The notes under the pieces: generated by a model
Database searches by the model: none
What the model was told of the DNA's origin: nothing
What the model saw: only the letters and a program-made list of their open reading frames with translations
Assembly (NCBI RefSeq): GCF_026672545.1
Contig: NZ_JAPPRJ010000001.1
Coordinates: 1,116,001 to 1,180,000, forward strand
From: Rhizobium sp. SL86
Lineage (GTDB): Bacteria > Pseudomonadota > Alphaproteobacteria > Rhizobiales > Rhizobiaceae
Direction: 5' to 3'
DNA length: 64,000 nucleotides
In this document: piece after piece, positions 35,957 through 44,093 of the stretch
Numbering within the stretch: the stretch's first letter is position 1
Layout of the letters: each line of letters begins with the position of its first letter
Translations under genes and position numbers: made by a program

Positions 35957-36379
35957 ATGGTCGTGCTCATGCTGATGGCCGTTGCGTTCGTCGCCAGTCT
36001 CTGTGTCCTGGCCTATATGCTCGCTGTCTATGCGCTGCCGTTCATGGTCGGCGTCGAGGCAGCGAAATGGGTCTATGCCTGTGGCTCCGGCCTGATAGGC
36101 GCAGGACTGGTCGGGATGGTGGCGGGTGCCGCCGCCTATGGCTTGCTGGTCGTTCTGTTCATGGTGGTCCGCTCACCGATCCTGCGTCTCGCCGTGGCGT
36201 TCTTCTTTGCCGCACCAGCCGCCGTAGCAGGTTATGCGATGGTCCACGGCATCACGAGGGAGGCTGTTCCGTCCAACATCTGGCGGACGATCTTCTGTGT
36301 CATTGGCGGCGGCGTGACCTGCTTGTCGGCTCTGATGCGGTTGGCTGCAACAGCATCGCCCATTCACCGCAGCGACTGA
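35957..36379 (+). CDS. Small multi-pass membrane protein
   Basis: 140-aa protein with about four hydrophobic segments: VVLMLMAVAFVASLCVLAYM, GLIGAGLVGMVAGAAAYGLL, ILRLAVAFFFAAPAAVAGYA and IFCVIGGGVTCLSALMRL. No known domain. The ATG at 35957 follows GGAGG at 9 nt; an upstream start at 35939 is inside the hairpin. Position between ParB and a HEPN-like gene gives no clear job. Confidence 0.7.
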   Translation: MVVLMLMAVAFVASLCVLAYMLAVYALPFMVGVEAAKWVYACGSGLIGAGLVGMVAGAAAYGLLVVLFMVVRSPILRLAVAFFFAAPAAVAGYAMVHGITREAVPSNIWRTIFCVIGGGVTCLSALMRLAATASPIHRSD

Positions 36380-36387
36380 TTATTTCG

Positions 36388-36936
36388 ATGTTTCAGGGTA
36401 TGGATGTTTCAATCGGCCGTCGAATGAAAGTTTTGCCTATGCTCAAAAGCCTACCCGCTCTCAACTTGCCTGATCCCTATTTCGCCGGGACCGCAGGTTT
36501 TGTCGGCAGCACAATTGAAGACCTTCATGGTGATATGTGTGCATTCGAGCTTCCCGCTGCGGCTTCTGAATCTGTAAGGCGATCTCATGACGCTATTCGG
36601 CACGCCTATATCTACGCCTATTTTTCCTATGACCTTCTGACGATGGCGGCGAGCCAGACGTTTCCATGCCTTGAACTCGCCTTGCGTGAACAGATCGGCC
36701 ACCAGTTCGCCGGGCGTGTTCACAAGAACGGACGGCCCCGTCCCGCGATGCTCGACGAGTTGCTGAAGTCCGCCAAGCAACAGAACCTGATTTCCTCAGA
36801 GATCGAACATCTGAGCCAATTGCGCAATATGTTCGCCCACGGAAGCGATACAGTGTTGAATCCGCCCATGTTTCTGACCACGTTCGAGATTGTCACCGAC
36901 ATCATCCGGGAACTCTACATAAGCCAGCAAGTATGA
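36388..36936 (+). CDS. HEPN-like protein with RNxxxH motif
   Basis: 182-aa helical protein. AIRHAYIYAYFSYDLLTMAA and CLELALREQIGHQ look like the paired helices of HEPN/abortive-infection-type proteins. The motif R146-N-M-F-A-H151 (LSQLRNMFAHGSD) is the Rx4H site of HEPN ribonucleases. No named family was recognised. Starts at 36424 (MKVLPMLKS) or 36388 are both possible; no strong RBS. It lies 8 nt after the membrane protein gene and may pair with it. An RNA-cleaving effector is plausible but unproven. Confidence 0.55.
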   Translation: MFQGMDVSIGRRMKVLPMLKSLPALNLPDPYFAGTAGFVGSTIEDLHGDMCAFELPAAASESVRRSHDAIRHAYIYAYFSYDLLTMAASQTFPCLELALREQIGHQFAGRVHKNGRPRPAMLDELLKSAKQQNLISSEIEHLSQLRNMFAHGSDTVLNPPMFLTTFEIVTDIIRELYISQQV

Positions 36937-37636
36937 CCGGCGTTGCCCCTCCTGGGCCGCGCTCTCGGCTGCGCCGGAACCACGTCTGAGGCGTGTTTCC
37001 GCCATTCGGCTTCGATCGCTAACGCAAAGCGGCGGCGGGGCGCATGAAGCCCCGCATTCGACCGATGCGCGATGGTGTATTGCGTCAGTCGGTATAGAAG
37101 TGGGACCTGATTGTGGCGGTCTCGCAGCCTGGCCACCCTCTGGAACCGCGGAACGTACCGGGGCGGTTCATCCAGCTTCGTTCGACAACGAAGCCCGGCG
37201 GGAGCAGCACGTCCAGCCGCTCAGTCTGGAAATACCAACAATCCACGAACGGTGGCCGTAACTTTCACCATCTCTGTCGGGACAGCCAGCCGTTTCTGGA
37301 ACGGGGCCAGCCATGACAGTGATCCCATTGGCCGGTCTCATCCCGTGACAGGCAACTGCTCGCATCATCGTATCTCCATCGTTTCGCCGAGTCGCACCCA
37401 CGGCGTCCTCGAATGGATTGGGTCTGACCGAAGACCGGCTCTGCCTCGATCATCCTCCCGCAACGTCCGTCGCCAGCTTTTTTCCGCCGCCTTCGGCTTT
37501 GCATCGCGAAACAAAAAAGCCGTCGCCGGCCGCCTTCCACTGCGTTCCAGCCTTTCAGGTGCGGGCTGATCGTCCCCGGTCGCACGACCACCATCGAGGT
37601 CGCGATAGGCGCGGCCCGAGCAACGGAGACACGACA
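36937..37636. other. 700-nt gene-poor region
   Basis: No intact gene found. On the minus strand, 37085-37264 is open and reads like the tail of an IS5-type transposase (FVVERSWMNRPGTF), with a possible frameshift into the neighbouring frame. This would be a decayed insertion sequence, at low confidence. The last about 100 nt are the leader of the DUF736 gene. A hairpin GGGGC/GCCCC lies near 37040. Confidence 0.35.
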
Positions 37637-37951
37637 ATGGCGACCATCGGCACCTTCACCAAGACCGCGAACGGCGACATCACCGGTACGGTCAAGACCC
37701 TGACCCTCAACGTCAAGGCCAAGTTCGTTCCCACCGAGGGCGACAGCGAGCGCGGCCCGGACTATCGGATCTTCGCCGGCACCACCGAGTTCGGCGCGGC
37801 GTGGAAGAAAACCGCCCGCGAGACCGGCCGCGACTATCTCTCGGTCAAGCTGGACGATCCGAGCTTCCCGGCTCCGATCTACGCCAGTCTGGTCGAGGAC
37901 GAGGGCGGCGAAGCTCACAACCTCATCTGGTCCCGCCGCAACGGCGACTGA
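37637..37951 (+). CDS. DUF736 family protein (first copy)
   Basis: 104-aa protein of the DUF736 family found throughout rhizobial ICEs: [50 protein letters not shown], then [18 protein letters not shown]. The start is at the ATG of MATIGTF with GGAGA upstream; the open frame extends well upstream without similarity. A perfect terminator follows. A second, diverged DUF736 copy occurs at 43754-44089. Confidence 0.9.
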   Translation: MATIGTFTKTANGDITGTVKTLTLNVKAKFVPTEGDSERGPDYRIFAGTTEFGAAWKKTARETGRDYLSVKLDDPSFPAPIYASLVEDEGGEAHNLIWSRRNGD

Positions 37952-37965
37952 GGGCGAACACCTCC

Positions 37966-37991
37966 GAAGCCCCGCTCTCACGCGGGGCTTC
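37966..37991 (+). terminator. Terminator of the DUF736 gene
   Basis: A perfect 10-bp stem GAAGCCCCGC/GCGGGGCTTC with loop TCTCAC, 15 nt after the stop. Confidence 0.8.
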
Positions 37992-38324
37992 GTCACGCTT
38001 ATTAAGGCGGCCATTCAGGAAATGCAGAGACCAGTATGCGCGGCTTTCAGGTTCTGTTGCTGCGCGCATCCCGATCCAATCCTTTAGCCCGGCAACCGCT
38101 TTGCGCATGCCGGGTGTTGACTAAGGGCTCCGCCCCCGCGCGCTGCAAGGGATCGCTGGCGCTCGTCCGGGCCGGTGTCCCCGGCCTTCCTTCACTTCGT
38201 TCCGTGCAGACCGGGTGATCCCCCTCCCGCCCCGCCGCCCTTGCACCTTGCTACCCCGGTCTCGGCGACGGCCAGGGTTGCAGCGCAGCGCTGCGCTCCA
38301 ACCCAGCCCCAAGGGAGACAGACC
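37992..38324. promoter_or_regulatory. Structured leader region of the DUF932 gene
   Basis: About 330 nt without a gene. Its right half is the second copy of the leader repeat (38144-38305). The left part is more AT-rich and probably holds the promoter. Confidence 0.45.
38144..38305 (+). repeat. Leader repeat, copy 2 (upstream of DUF932)
   Basis: Counterpart of 33591-33786. Shared blocks include GCAAGGGATCGCTG, CCCCGGCCTTCC, CCGGGTGATCCCCCTC and the final 52-nt identical stretch. The palindrome lies at 38275-38304. The AAGGGAG RBS follows at once. Confidence 0.85.
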
Positions 38325-39167
38325 ATGTATCATCATCTCGCCACCCGGTTCGGCCGCAACTCTCACCAGATCAGCGGACGCGAAGCCCTCGACAACGAAG
38401 CTCTTTTTCGTCACGTCCCCTCAGTGTTCGCCCGCGAAGCGCATGACAGCCGGTCGGAGCGTTACGTTTACGTCCCCACCATCGAGATCGTGGAAGGATT
38501 GCGCCGGGAGGGCTGGTTTCCGTTCTTCGCGGTGCAATCGGTGCCGCGCGACGGTAGCCGCCACGGTCACGCCAAGCACATGCTGCGCCTGCGCCGGGAT
38601 GATGGGATCGGCATGCCCGAGGCGGCGGAAGTCATCATCGTCAACAGCCACGACGGGACCAGCGCCTATCAGATGTTCGCCGGGATGCTGCGCTTCGTTT
38701 GCACCAACAGCATGATTGCGGGAGAGCGGTTCGAGGAAGTCCGCGTGCCCCACAAGGGCGGCATTCAGGATCGGATCATCGAGGGCGTTTACACCGTCGC
38801 GGAGGACTTTCCGCGCCTGATCGATGCGACCGAGACCATGAAGGACACGCGGCTCTCACGGGACGAGCAGCAGGTGTTGGCCGAGGCGAGCCTTATCGCG
38901 CGCTATGGCGAGGAGGAAAGCCCGGTTCGCCCGGATCAGATCATCGCTCCGCGCCGCCGCGAGGATGTCGGGCAAAACCTGTGGCAGACCTTCAACGTCA
39001 TTCAGGAAAACCTCATTCGGGGCGGGCTGGATGGACGACGGCAGACTGCGGATGGACGCATCCGCCGCAGCCGGACGCGGCCGATCAACGGTATCGACCA
39101 GAATGTCGGGCTGAACCGCGCCCTGTGGACGTTGGCCGAGGGAATGCAGCGGCTGAAGACCGCCTGA
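38325..39167 (+). CDS. DUF932 domain protein
   Basis: 280-aa protein of the DUF932 family (phage and plasmid proteins of unknown role; some annotated as phage/plasmid-like TIGR03299-type). Family features: RYVYVPTIEIVEGLRREGW, HMLRLRR, NSHDGTSAYQMFAGMLRFVC and FNVIQENLIRGGL. The chosen ATG has AAGGGAG 8 nt upstream. Two strong hairpins follow. Shares its leader with parB, so both may respond to the same signal. Confidence 0.9.
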   Translation: MYHHLATRFGRNSHQISGREALDNEALFRHVPSVFAREAHDSRSERYVYVPTIEIVEGLRREGWFPFFAVQSVPRDGSRHGHAKHMLRLRRDDGIGMPEAAEVIIVNSHDGTSAYQMFAGMLRFVCTNSMIAGERFEEVRVPHKGGIQDRIIEGVYTVAEDFPRLIDATETMKDTRLSRDEQQVLAEASLIARYGEEESPVRPDQIIAPRRREDVGQNLWQTFNVIQENLIRGGLDGRRQTADGRIRRSRTRPINGIDQNVGLNRALWTLAEGMQRLKTA

Positions 39168-39174
39168 CCCTCGC

Positions 39175-39210
39175 AAAGCCGTGGAGCCGGAAACCCGGCT
39201 TCACGGCTTT
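39175..39210 (+). terminator. Terminator of the DUF932 gene
   Basis: A 16-bp stem AAAGCCGTGGAGCCGG / CCGGCTTCACGGCTTT (one G-T wobble) with a 4-nt loop, 7 nt after the stop. Confidence 0.8.
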
Positions 39211-39235
39211 CCGCAGAAGCGTGGATCAGATTTCG

Positions 39236-39261
39236 CGCCGATCCGTCTTTGCGGATCGGCG
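39236..39261 (+). repeat. Second hairpin downstream of DUF932
   Basis: A perfect 10-bp stem CGCCGATCCG/CGGATCGGCG with loop TCTTTG. Probably a back-up terminator insulating the fseA-like gene. Confidence 0.65.
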
Positions 39262-39463
39262 GGTTTCCGCTGAGCAGACGAAACGCAGCTCGCCGGGCAT
39301 GGCCCGGCTCGCGAAGGAACCTCAAAAACGATCCGAATTATCTTCAAATATTGATCGTCCAACGCGATCAACATATCGGGCAACAGTGACTTCAACGCGA
39401 GCCTCGTATCGCGAACAGTTCCTCTTTCCAGCAACGCATAAATGCTGGACGAGAGGTGACGCC

Positions 39464-40253
39464 ATGCCGAGTACAGATTGGCGCTCGCCGGCCGCTTATG
39501 CACATGCCAAGAGCATTTCTGCCGCCGGCTTTGCCTGGGAGTATCTTCGTCGCGATGAGGATTATCGCCGCGACTTTCATCGCGTGAGGCGATTGCCACG
39601 CCTCGACAGCGATGCGCAGACGGCGTTCTCGGAACGCTGGGGGGTGCGATTTCCCGACAGACCCGACTCTCTCCGCCGACCGGGCTGCGCTATTCTGGAT
39701 GCCGTCGCTGCTGCCTGATGCCTTTGAGCTTCGCCCGTCCGCGTGCGTCGACTCTGATCCCGCCAGCATGACGATCAGCCTGCCGACGTTGCCGGGTCTC
39801 GACGCTCGTGCCACCGAGGATGGGAAGTGGCATGGCCTCTGGCGGTCGGCGGGAGTGGACCATCAGTTCTGGCTCGCAGATCCGCCGTCCGGCACCAAGA
39901 CGGCCTATTTCGTTATGCTGCCGCTCGACGCCTCGCTGGAGCATCGCGCCGAAGCGGTGTCGCGCTTCTGGCGAACGCTGACGGGGCGGCCGATCGGCGA
40001 GCGTCGTCACGCTCTTCCAGCGCAGACCCGAGACCGACACATCCTGATCTTGCGCGCCCTCGACGGTCGCACAGACGGCGCCAGCTATCGAAAGATCGCG
40101 GAAGCCCTGCTTGGATTTCGTGGCAACAAAGCCGATTGGGAAAGCGATCCTCGCAAGAACCAGACGCGCCGCCTCGTTGCTGACGGCACCCACTATGTGC
40201 ATGGCGGATATCGCGATCTGCTGCGCTATCCCGCGCGTCTGCCGCCCCGCTGA
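39464..40253 (+). CDS. fseA: FseA-like excision activator encoded in two frames (probable +1 programmed frameshift)
   Basis: Frame 1 (39464-39718, 84 aa) starts MPSTDWRSPAAYAHAK and has the DUF6499-type domain. Frame 2 is open from 39612 and ends at 40253 with a DUF2285 domain (LILRALDGRTDGASYRKIAE). Reading frame 1 to CCC at 39653-39655, skipping G39656 and continuing in frame 2 gives WGVRFP-TDPTLSADRAALFW, an uninterrupted family-like protein of 262 aa. In ICEMlSymR7A two such ORFs are fused by +1 frameshifting into FseA, the activator of the excisionase gene. If unshifted, frame 2 could start at ATG 39699. A plain indel cannot be excluded. Confidence 0.8.
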
Positions 40254-40408
40254 ACGTTGCCGTTCGATCGTCTTCGTTCGCGCCTCCGGGGGGCCGGAAA
40301 CGCTACCCCCTAATTTCGGCACGCTGCAAGCCGCCGTTCCTCCGCCACGGTTCGCCATGACCCGCTGCCGTCACCGGCAGCCATCCGAACCGCCCCGGAG
40401 GCCCGATC

Positions 40409-40678
40409 ATGCTCGACCCGAAGACGGGATTGCCGCCGCGTTTCCTGCGCACGCCCGACGCGGCGCGATTCCTCGGCATCTCGCTCAGGACGCTGGAGAA
40501 GCACCGCACCTACGGCACCGGCCCGACCTATCGCAAGATCGGCGGCCGCGTGATCTACGCGCTCGAGGACCTGCAGGCCTGGACGGCCATCGGCGCGCGC
40601 AAATCCACCACGGACCAGAATGCCGGCCGGGTCTTTCCGGCGCGTCCTCTGACGCCTGCCGAGCGGGGAGCGCGCTGA
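40409..40678 (+). CDS. rdfS: Excisionase-type HTH protein, RdfS-like
   Basis: 89-aa MerR/excisionase-type winged helix: RFLRTPDAARFLGISLRTLE, then GPTYRKIGGRVIYALEDLQAW. Size and position (after the DUF2285 gene, directly before RepA and ParA) match the recombination directionality factor RdfS of ICEMlSymR7A, which drives excision. The stop abuts the repA ATG. The 155-nt gap upstream should carry the promoter on which FseA acts. The identification is by family and synteny. Confidence 0.7.
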   Translation: MLDPKTGLPPRFLRTPDAARFLGISLRTLEKHRTYGTGPTYRKIGGRVIYALEDLQAWTAIGARKSTTDQNAGRVFPARPLTPAERGAR

Positions 40679-41749
40679 ATGAGCGGCTCCTCTCGACAAG
40701 ACGGCAAGCACGGGAGCGAACGCCAGCGGCTCGATCCCTTCGTGGTCGCCACCGGCGATGCCAGCCCGCGCGATCAGCGCGATCTCATGGAACGGCCGTT
40801 CTTCTCGTTGTCGAAGACGCCGCGCGTCAAGCCGATCCTCTACAAGGCCGCCGATGTCGAGGTGCAGGTGCTGGGGATGCCCGAACACGGCATGGCGACG
40901 ATATGGGACGCCGATGTGCTGATCTGGGCCGCCTCGCAGATCGTCGCGGCCGAGAACCATGGTCTCCGTACCTCGCGCTTCTTTCGCTTCACGCCCTACC
41001 AGCTCCTGCGGGGTGTCGGCCGTCCGACCGGAAACCAGCAGTATCTTCTCCTGAAGGCCTCGCTGGCACGGCTGCAATCGACCGTCATCGCCACGACGAT
41101 TCGGAACGGCGTGCAATGGCGCCGCCGACAATTCTCCTGGATCAACGAATGGGAAGAGATGACGACGCGAGAGGGCCGCGTCGAGGGCATGGAATTTGTC
41201 CTGCCCGAGTGGTTCTACAACGGGGTCGTCGACCGCTCACTGGTGCTGACCATCGACCCGGACTATTTCCGGCTGACCGGCGGTATCGAGCGCTGGCTCT
41301 ATCGCGTCGCGCGCAAGCACGCCGGCCATCAGCGACACGGCTGGCTGTTCGAGATCGCCCATCTCCACGCCAAATCCGGCAGCCTTGCGCGCATCTCCGA
41401 TTTCGCGCTCGATCTGCGCCGGATCGCTCTCCGTCAGCCCTTGCCTGGATATCGCCTGTCGATCGAACGCGAGGGGCGGCGTGAACTGCTCCGCATACGG
41501 CCCGTCCAACAATTCACAGTGCCTGTGGATGAGCCTGTGAACAGCATCGGCAGATCAGGCGCAAAGGGTATCGGCACATCAGGCGCAGGCCTATCGGCAG
41601 ATCGGGCGCACGGACCACAGTTAACGCTCTGGCCTGAAACACGAAATCCGGCCACTAACTTAGACTCTAACAGAGAATCTAACTCTTCTTTGTTGGCGCG
41701 CGGGAAACGCGGCCGTGGTGCCGGTGCCGCCGGAAGGCGGACGCCATGA
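40679..41749 (+). CDS. repA: RepA-type replication initiator
   Basis: 356-aa protein of the alphaproteobacterial plasmid/ICE replication initiator A family: RDLMERPFFSLSKTPRVKPI, YQLLRGVGRPTGNQQYLLLK, GVQWRRRQFSWINEW and a helical WLYRVARKHAG. The N terminus is polar; the last 80 codons contain iteron-like repeats and read as low-complexity. GGGGAG precedes the ATG, and it overlaps parA by 4 nt. Autonomous replication of the excised circle is known for some ICEs, and this gene makes it possible here. Confidence 0.85.
   Translation: MSGSSRQDGKHGSERQRLDPFVVATGDASPRDQRDLMERPFFSLSKTPRVKPILYKAADVEVQVLGMPEHGMATIWDADVLIWAASQIVAAENHGLRTSRFFRFTPYQLLRGVGRPTGNQQYLLLKASLARLQSTVIATTIRNGVQWRRRQFSWINEWEEMTTREGRVEGMEFVLPEWFYNGVVDRSLVLTIDPDYFRLTGGIERWLYRVARKHAGHQRHGWLFEIAHLHAKSGSLARISDFALDLRRIALRQPLPGYRLSIEREGRRELLRIRPVQQFTVPVDEPVNSIGRSGAKGIGTSGAGLSADRAHGPQLTLWPETRNPATNLDSNRESNSSLLARGKRGRGAGAAGRRTP
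41546..41610 (+). repeat. Three iteron-like direct repeats inside the 3' end of repA
   Basis: 18-nt units beginning ATCGGCAGATCAGG at 41546, 41570 and 41593 (one or two mismatches), with periods of 24 and 23 nt, about two helical turns. An AT-rich stretch with TCTAAC repeats (about 41650-41692) follows. This is the layout of an iteron-controlled origin with an unwinding element. Confidence 0.6.
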
Positions 41750-42399
41750 TCGTCGCGCTCCTCAATCAGAAGGGCGGCGTCGGCAAGACGACGCTGGCGC
41801 TGCATCTCGCCGGTGAATGGGCCGGGAGGGGCAAGCGCGTGACCCTCATCGACGCCGATCCGCAGGGTTCGGCGCTGGATTGGTCGCAGCAACGGGCTCG
41901 TGAGAACGGCATCCGGCTGTTCGGCGTCGTCGGCCTGGCGCGCGATACCTTGCACCGGGAAGCGCCGGAGCTGGCGCGCGATGCCGATCACATCGTCATC
42001 GACGGGCCGCCACGCATTGCCGGGCTAATGCGTTCCGCACTGCTGGCCGCCGACCTGGTGCTGATCCCGGTGCAGCCATCGCCGTTCGACGGCTGGGCCT
42101 CGGCCGAGATGCTGGCGCTCGTCGCCGAAGCGCGCATCTACCGGCCGACCTTGATGGCGCGCTTCGTGCTCAACCGCTGTGGCGCACGCACCATCATCGC
42201 TCGCGAGACCGCCGAGACGCTCGCCGATCACGACCCGCCGGTGCTGTCGACAACCATCGGCCAGCGCGTCGTTTTCGCCGATGCCGCACAGTCTGGTCGG
42301 CTCGCCTCCGAAATCGATCCCGACAGTCAGGCCGCGCGAGAGATCGCGGCACTCGCTGCGGAGATCGGACGGCTGGTCACGGGAAGGACATTGCCATGA
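41746..42399 (+). CDS. parA: ParA family ATPase
   Basis: 217-aa Walker-type partition ATPase: deviant Walker A KGGVGKTT at residues 9-16, LIDADPQGSALDW and VIDGPP for the ADP switch and Walker B. Overlaps repA (ATGA-type) and is overlapped by the next small RHH gene, so the three are one operon. Segregation of the excised element is the likely role. Confidence 0.92.
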   Translation: MIVALLNQKGGVGKTTLALHLAGEWAGRGKRVTLIDADPQGSALDWSQQRARENGIRLFGVVGLARDTLHREAPELARDADHIVIDGPPRIAGLMRSALLAADLVLIPVQPSPFDGWASAEMLALVAEARIYRPTLMARFVLNRCGARTIIARETAETLADHDPPVLSTTIGQRVVFADAAQSGRLASEIDPDSQAAREIAALAAEIGRLVTGRTLP

Positions 42400-42647
42400 G
42401 CGCGCACCCGATCCGTCGCCGTTTTGCGGCCCGGCCCGCTGATCCCGAAAGCTGGATCAAGGCAGCCGACGCCCCGCGTACCGACGAGGAGGCCCGCTTC
42501 ACCGCGCGGCTGACCATCGACATCACACCCAACCTGCGCGGCCGCATCAAGATCGTCGCCTTTCAGCGCGGCATCACCGTCGCCGACATGCTGCGCGATC
42601 TGCTCGCGCGCGAATTTCCGCCGACCACCGATGGAGATCGCCCATGA
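42396..42647 (+). CDS. Ribbon-helix-helix-like partner of ParA
   Basis: 83-aa protein with a disordered basic N terminus (HPIRRRFAARPADPESWIKA) and a C-terminal RHH-like segment (FTARLTIDITPNLRGRIKI, then TVADMLRDLLAREFP). ATGA overlaps on both sides with parA and DUF2840. Small DNA-binding partners of ParA often have this build (ParG type), so a centromere-binding role is plausible. Confidence 0.7.
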   Translation: MSAHPIRRRFAARPADPESWIKAADAPRTDEEARFTARLTIDITPNLRGRIKIVAFQRGITVADMLRDLLAREFPPTTDGDRP

Positions 42648-43166
42648 CCGGCGCCACCGCTTCCCGTTCCCATGGCGGTGCCGCACCGCGCACCCAGTCC
42701 GCCGACGCTTTCACACAAGTCGAACTGACGCACATCGAGAAGCGGATCGAGAACTGGATCAGGTTCGGCCACAAGGCGCGCGAACAGGTGCTCGACCGAA
42801 GTCGGCGTGTCTTTTTCTACAGGCCCGGCAGCGTCTTTGCCTTCGTGCGGTGGGCATCGAACGACTTCGGCACGATCACATCGCGCATCGACATCGTGCG
42901 CGCGGTGGCGCCAGGTGAGCCCTTCCAGACGCTGCCTTTCGTGCGTCCCGGCGGCGACATCCTGCTCAGAATCGAGGGCTGGCCCAAGGTCGAGCGCGTC
43001 CTTCAGCACATCGATGCCATCGAGGTGATCGGCATTGATCCGACCGAGGTTGTCGCCCGATCACTGGCGGCACGTCCTCAACCGTTTGACCGTTGGATAC
43101 GAGCCGCGTGCCTACACCGTCGATCAGCATCAGGCGTTTCTATTGCGCCAGAGGGCTGAACCATGA
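42644..43166 (+). pseudogene. DUF2840 gene with a frameshift near its 3' end
   Basis: DUF2840 family, found beside traF on rhizobial ICEs. The first 138 codons are normal (RIENWIRFGHKAREQ, VLDRSRRVFFYRPG, then IDAIEVIGIDPTEVVA). As read, the frame then gives RSLAARPQPF and stops at 43159. One base on, the sequence reads DHWRHVLNRLTVGYEPRAY to a TGA at 43164-43166 that overlaps the traF ATG as ATGA, the spacing typical of this operon. Dropping one C at 43056-43058 restores it. Either a loss of the C terminus or a sequencing slip. Confidence 0.75.
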
Positions 43167-43708
43167 CCCGGTTCGGCTACATCATGGCGACGTACTTCTC
43201 CGTGATGGGCGTTGCCGTCGCATCGTTCATTCCCACGCCGCTGCGCGTCGTCTGGAACGCATCCGCGAGTGTTCCGATCGGCCTCTATGATCTCGCCCCC
43301 ACGCAGAGTCTCGAGGCGGGCGATCTCGTCGCGCTCCTGCCCGACAAGCCGCTCGCCGACTTCATGGTGGAGCGCGGCTATATCGGTCGTGGCGTGCCGC
43401 TTTTGAAGCGTGTCATGGCTCTGCAGGGGCAAGAGGTCTGTCGCACCGGGCTCGCCATCACGGCCGATCATGTGCCGCTCGGTGAAGCGCTCGAACACGA
43501 CCGATTGGGGCGTGCTCTGCCGGTCTGGCAAGGCTGCCGGAAGATCGCACAAGGCGATCTCTTCGTGATGAACCCCGAAGTGCCCGACAGCCTGGATGGC
43601 CGCTACTTCGGCCCGATCCCGGCACGCGCCGTCATCGGCAAGGCGACGCCGATTTACACCGACGAGGAGGGTGATGGCCGCTTCGTCTGGCGTGCTCCGA
43701 CGCGGTGA
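43163..43708 (+). CDS. traF: TraF-like S26 signal peptidase (conjugal pilin maturation)
   Basis: 181-aa membrane-bound peptidase. One N-terminal membrane segment (YFSVMGVAVASFIP) is followed by the nucleophile Ser (S36 in SASVPIGLY) and the general base Lys (K82 in LLKRVMAL). TraF of RP4 and Ti plasmids processes and cyclises the pilin TrbC. GRYFGPIPARAVIGKA near the C terminus is typical. It overlaps the DUF2840 gene in restored form. Confidence 0.9.
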   Translation: MTRFGYIMATYFSVMGVAVASFIPTPLRVVWNASASVPIGLYDLAPTQSLEAGDLVALLPDKPLADFMVERGYIGRGVPLLKRVMALQGQEVCRTGLAITADHVPLGEALEHDRLGRALPVWQGCRKIAQGDLFVMNPEVPDSLDGRYFGPIPARAVIGKATPIYTDEEGDGRFVWRAPTR

Positions 43709-43753
43709 GTGCCGCACCACAGTTCAATCACCACCAGTTCATGGAGGTTCCAC

Positions 43754-44089
43754 ATGCCGCAAATTGGCGAGTTCACGCGCGAAACCACCGGCTTTGTCGG
43801 GCGCGTCCACACCTTCACGCTCTTCCGCGAGATCACCATCGTTCCGGCAGAGCCGTCCGACGCCGACAACGCGCCGGACTACCGCGTCCACAACGGCAAC
43901 GAGGAAGGGCCGGAGATCGGCGCGGGCTGGAAGCGCACCGGCGAACGAGCCGGGGATTACATCGCGCTCGTCATCGATGATCCCGGCTTGCCGCAGCCGA
44001 TCCGCGCCAATCTGTTTCGCGACGACGACGGTGGCGCGTCCTGGTCGCTGCATTGGAACCGTGCCCCGAAGCGCGGCGAGCGGGAGTGA
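43754..44089 (+). CDS. DUF736 family protein (second copy)
   Basis: 111-aa DUF736 protein: PQIGEFTRETTGFVGRVHTF, APDYRVHNGNEEGPEIGAGW, then YIALVIDDPGLPQPIRANLF. The ATG at 43754 has GGAGG 6 nt before it. It is clearly diverged from the copy at 37637-37951, so it is not a recent duplication. It follows traF and precedes the transglycosylase by 4 nt. Confidence 0.88.
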   Translation: MPQIGEFTRETTGFVGRVHTFTLFREITIVPAEPSDADNAPDYRVHNGNEEGPEIGAGWKRTGERAGDYIALVIDDPGLPQPIRANLFRDDDGGASWSLHWNRAPKRGERE

Positions 44090-44093
44090 CATC

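Noticed and set aside
41546..41610. Three short repeats considered as a CRISPR array
   Set aside because: Only three units, spacers of 5-6 nt, inside a coding region and no cas genes; iterons fit better.
43056..43166. Programmed frameshift in the DUF2840 gene
   Set aside because: No precedent known to me for this gene and no two-domain logic; a one-base indel is simpler. Kept as a frameshifted gene instead.
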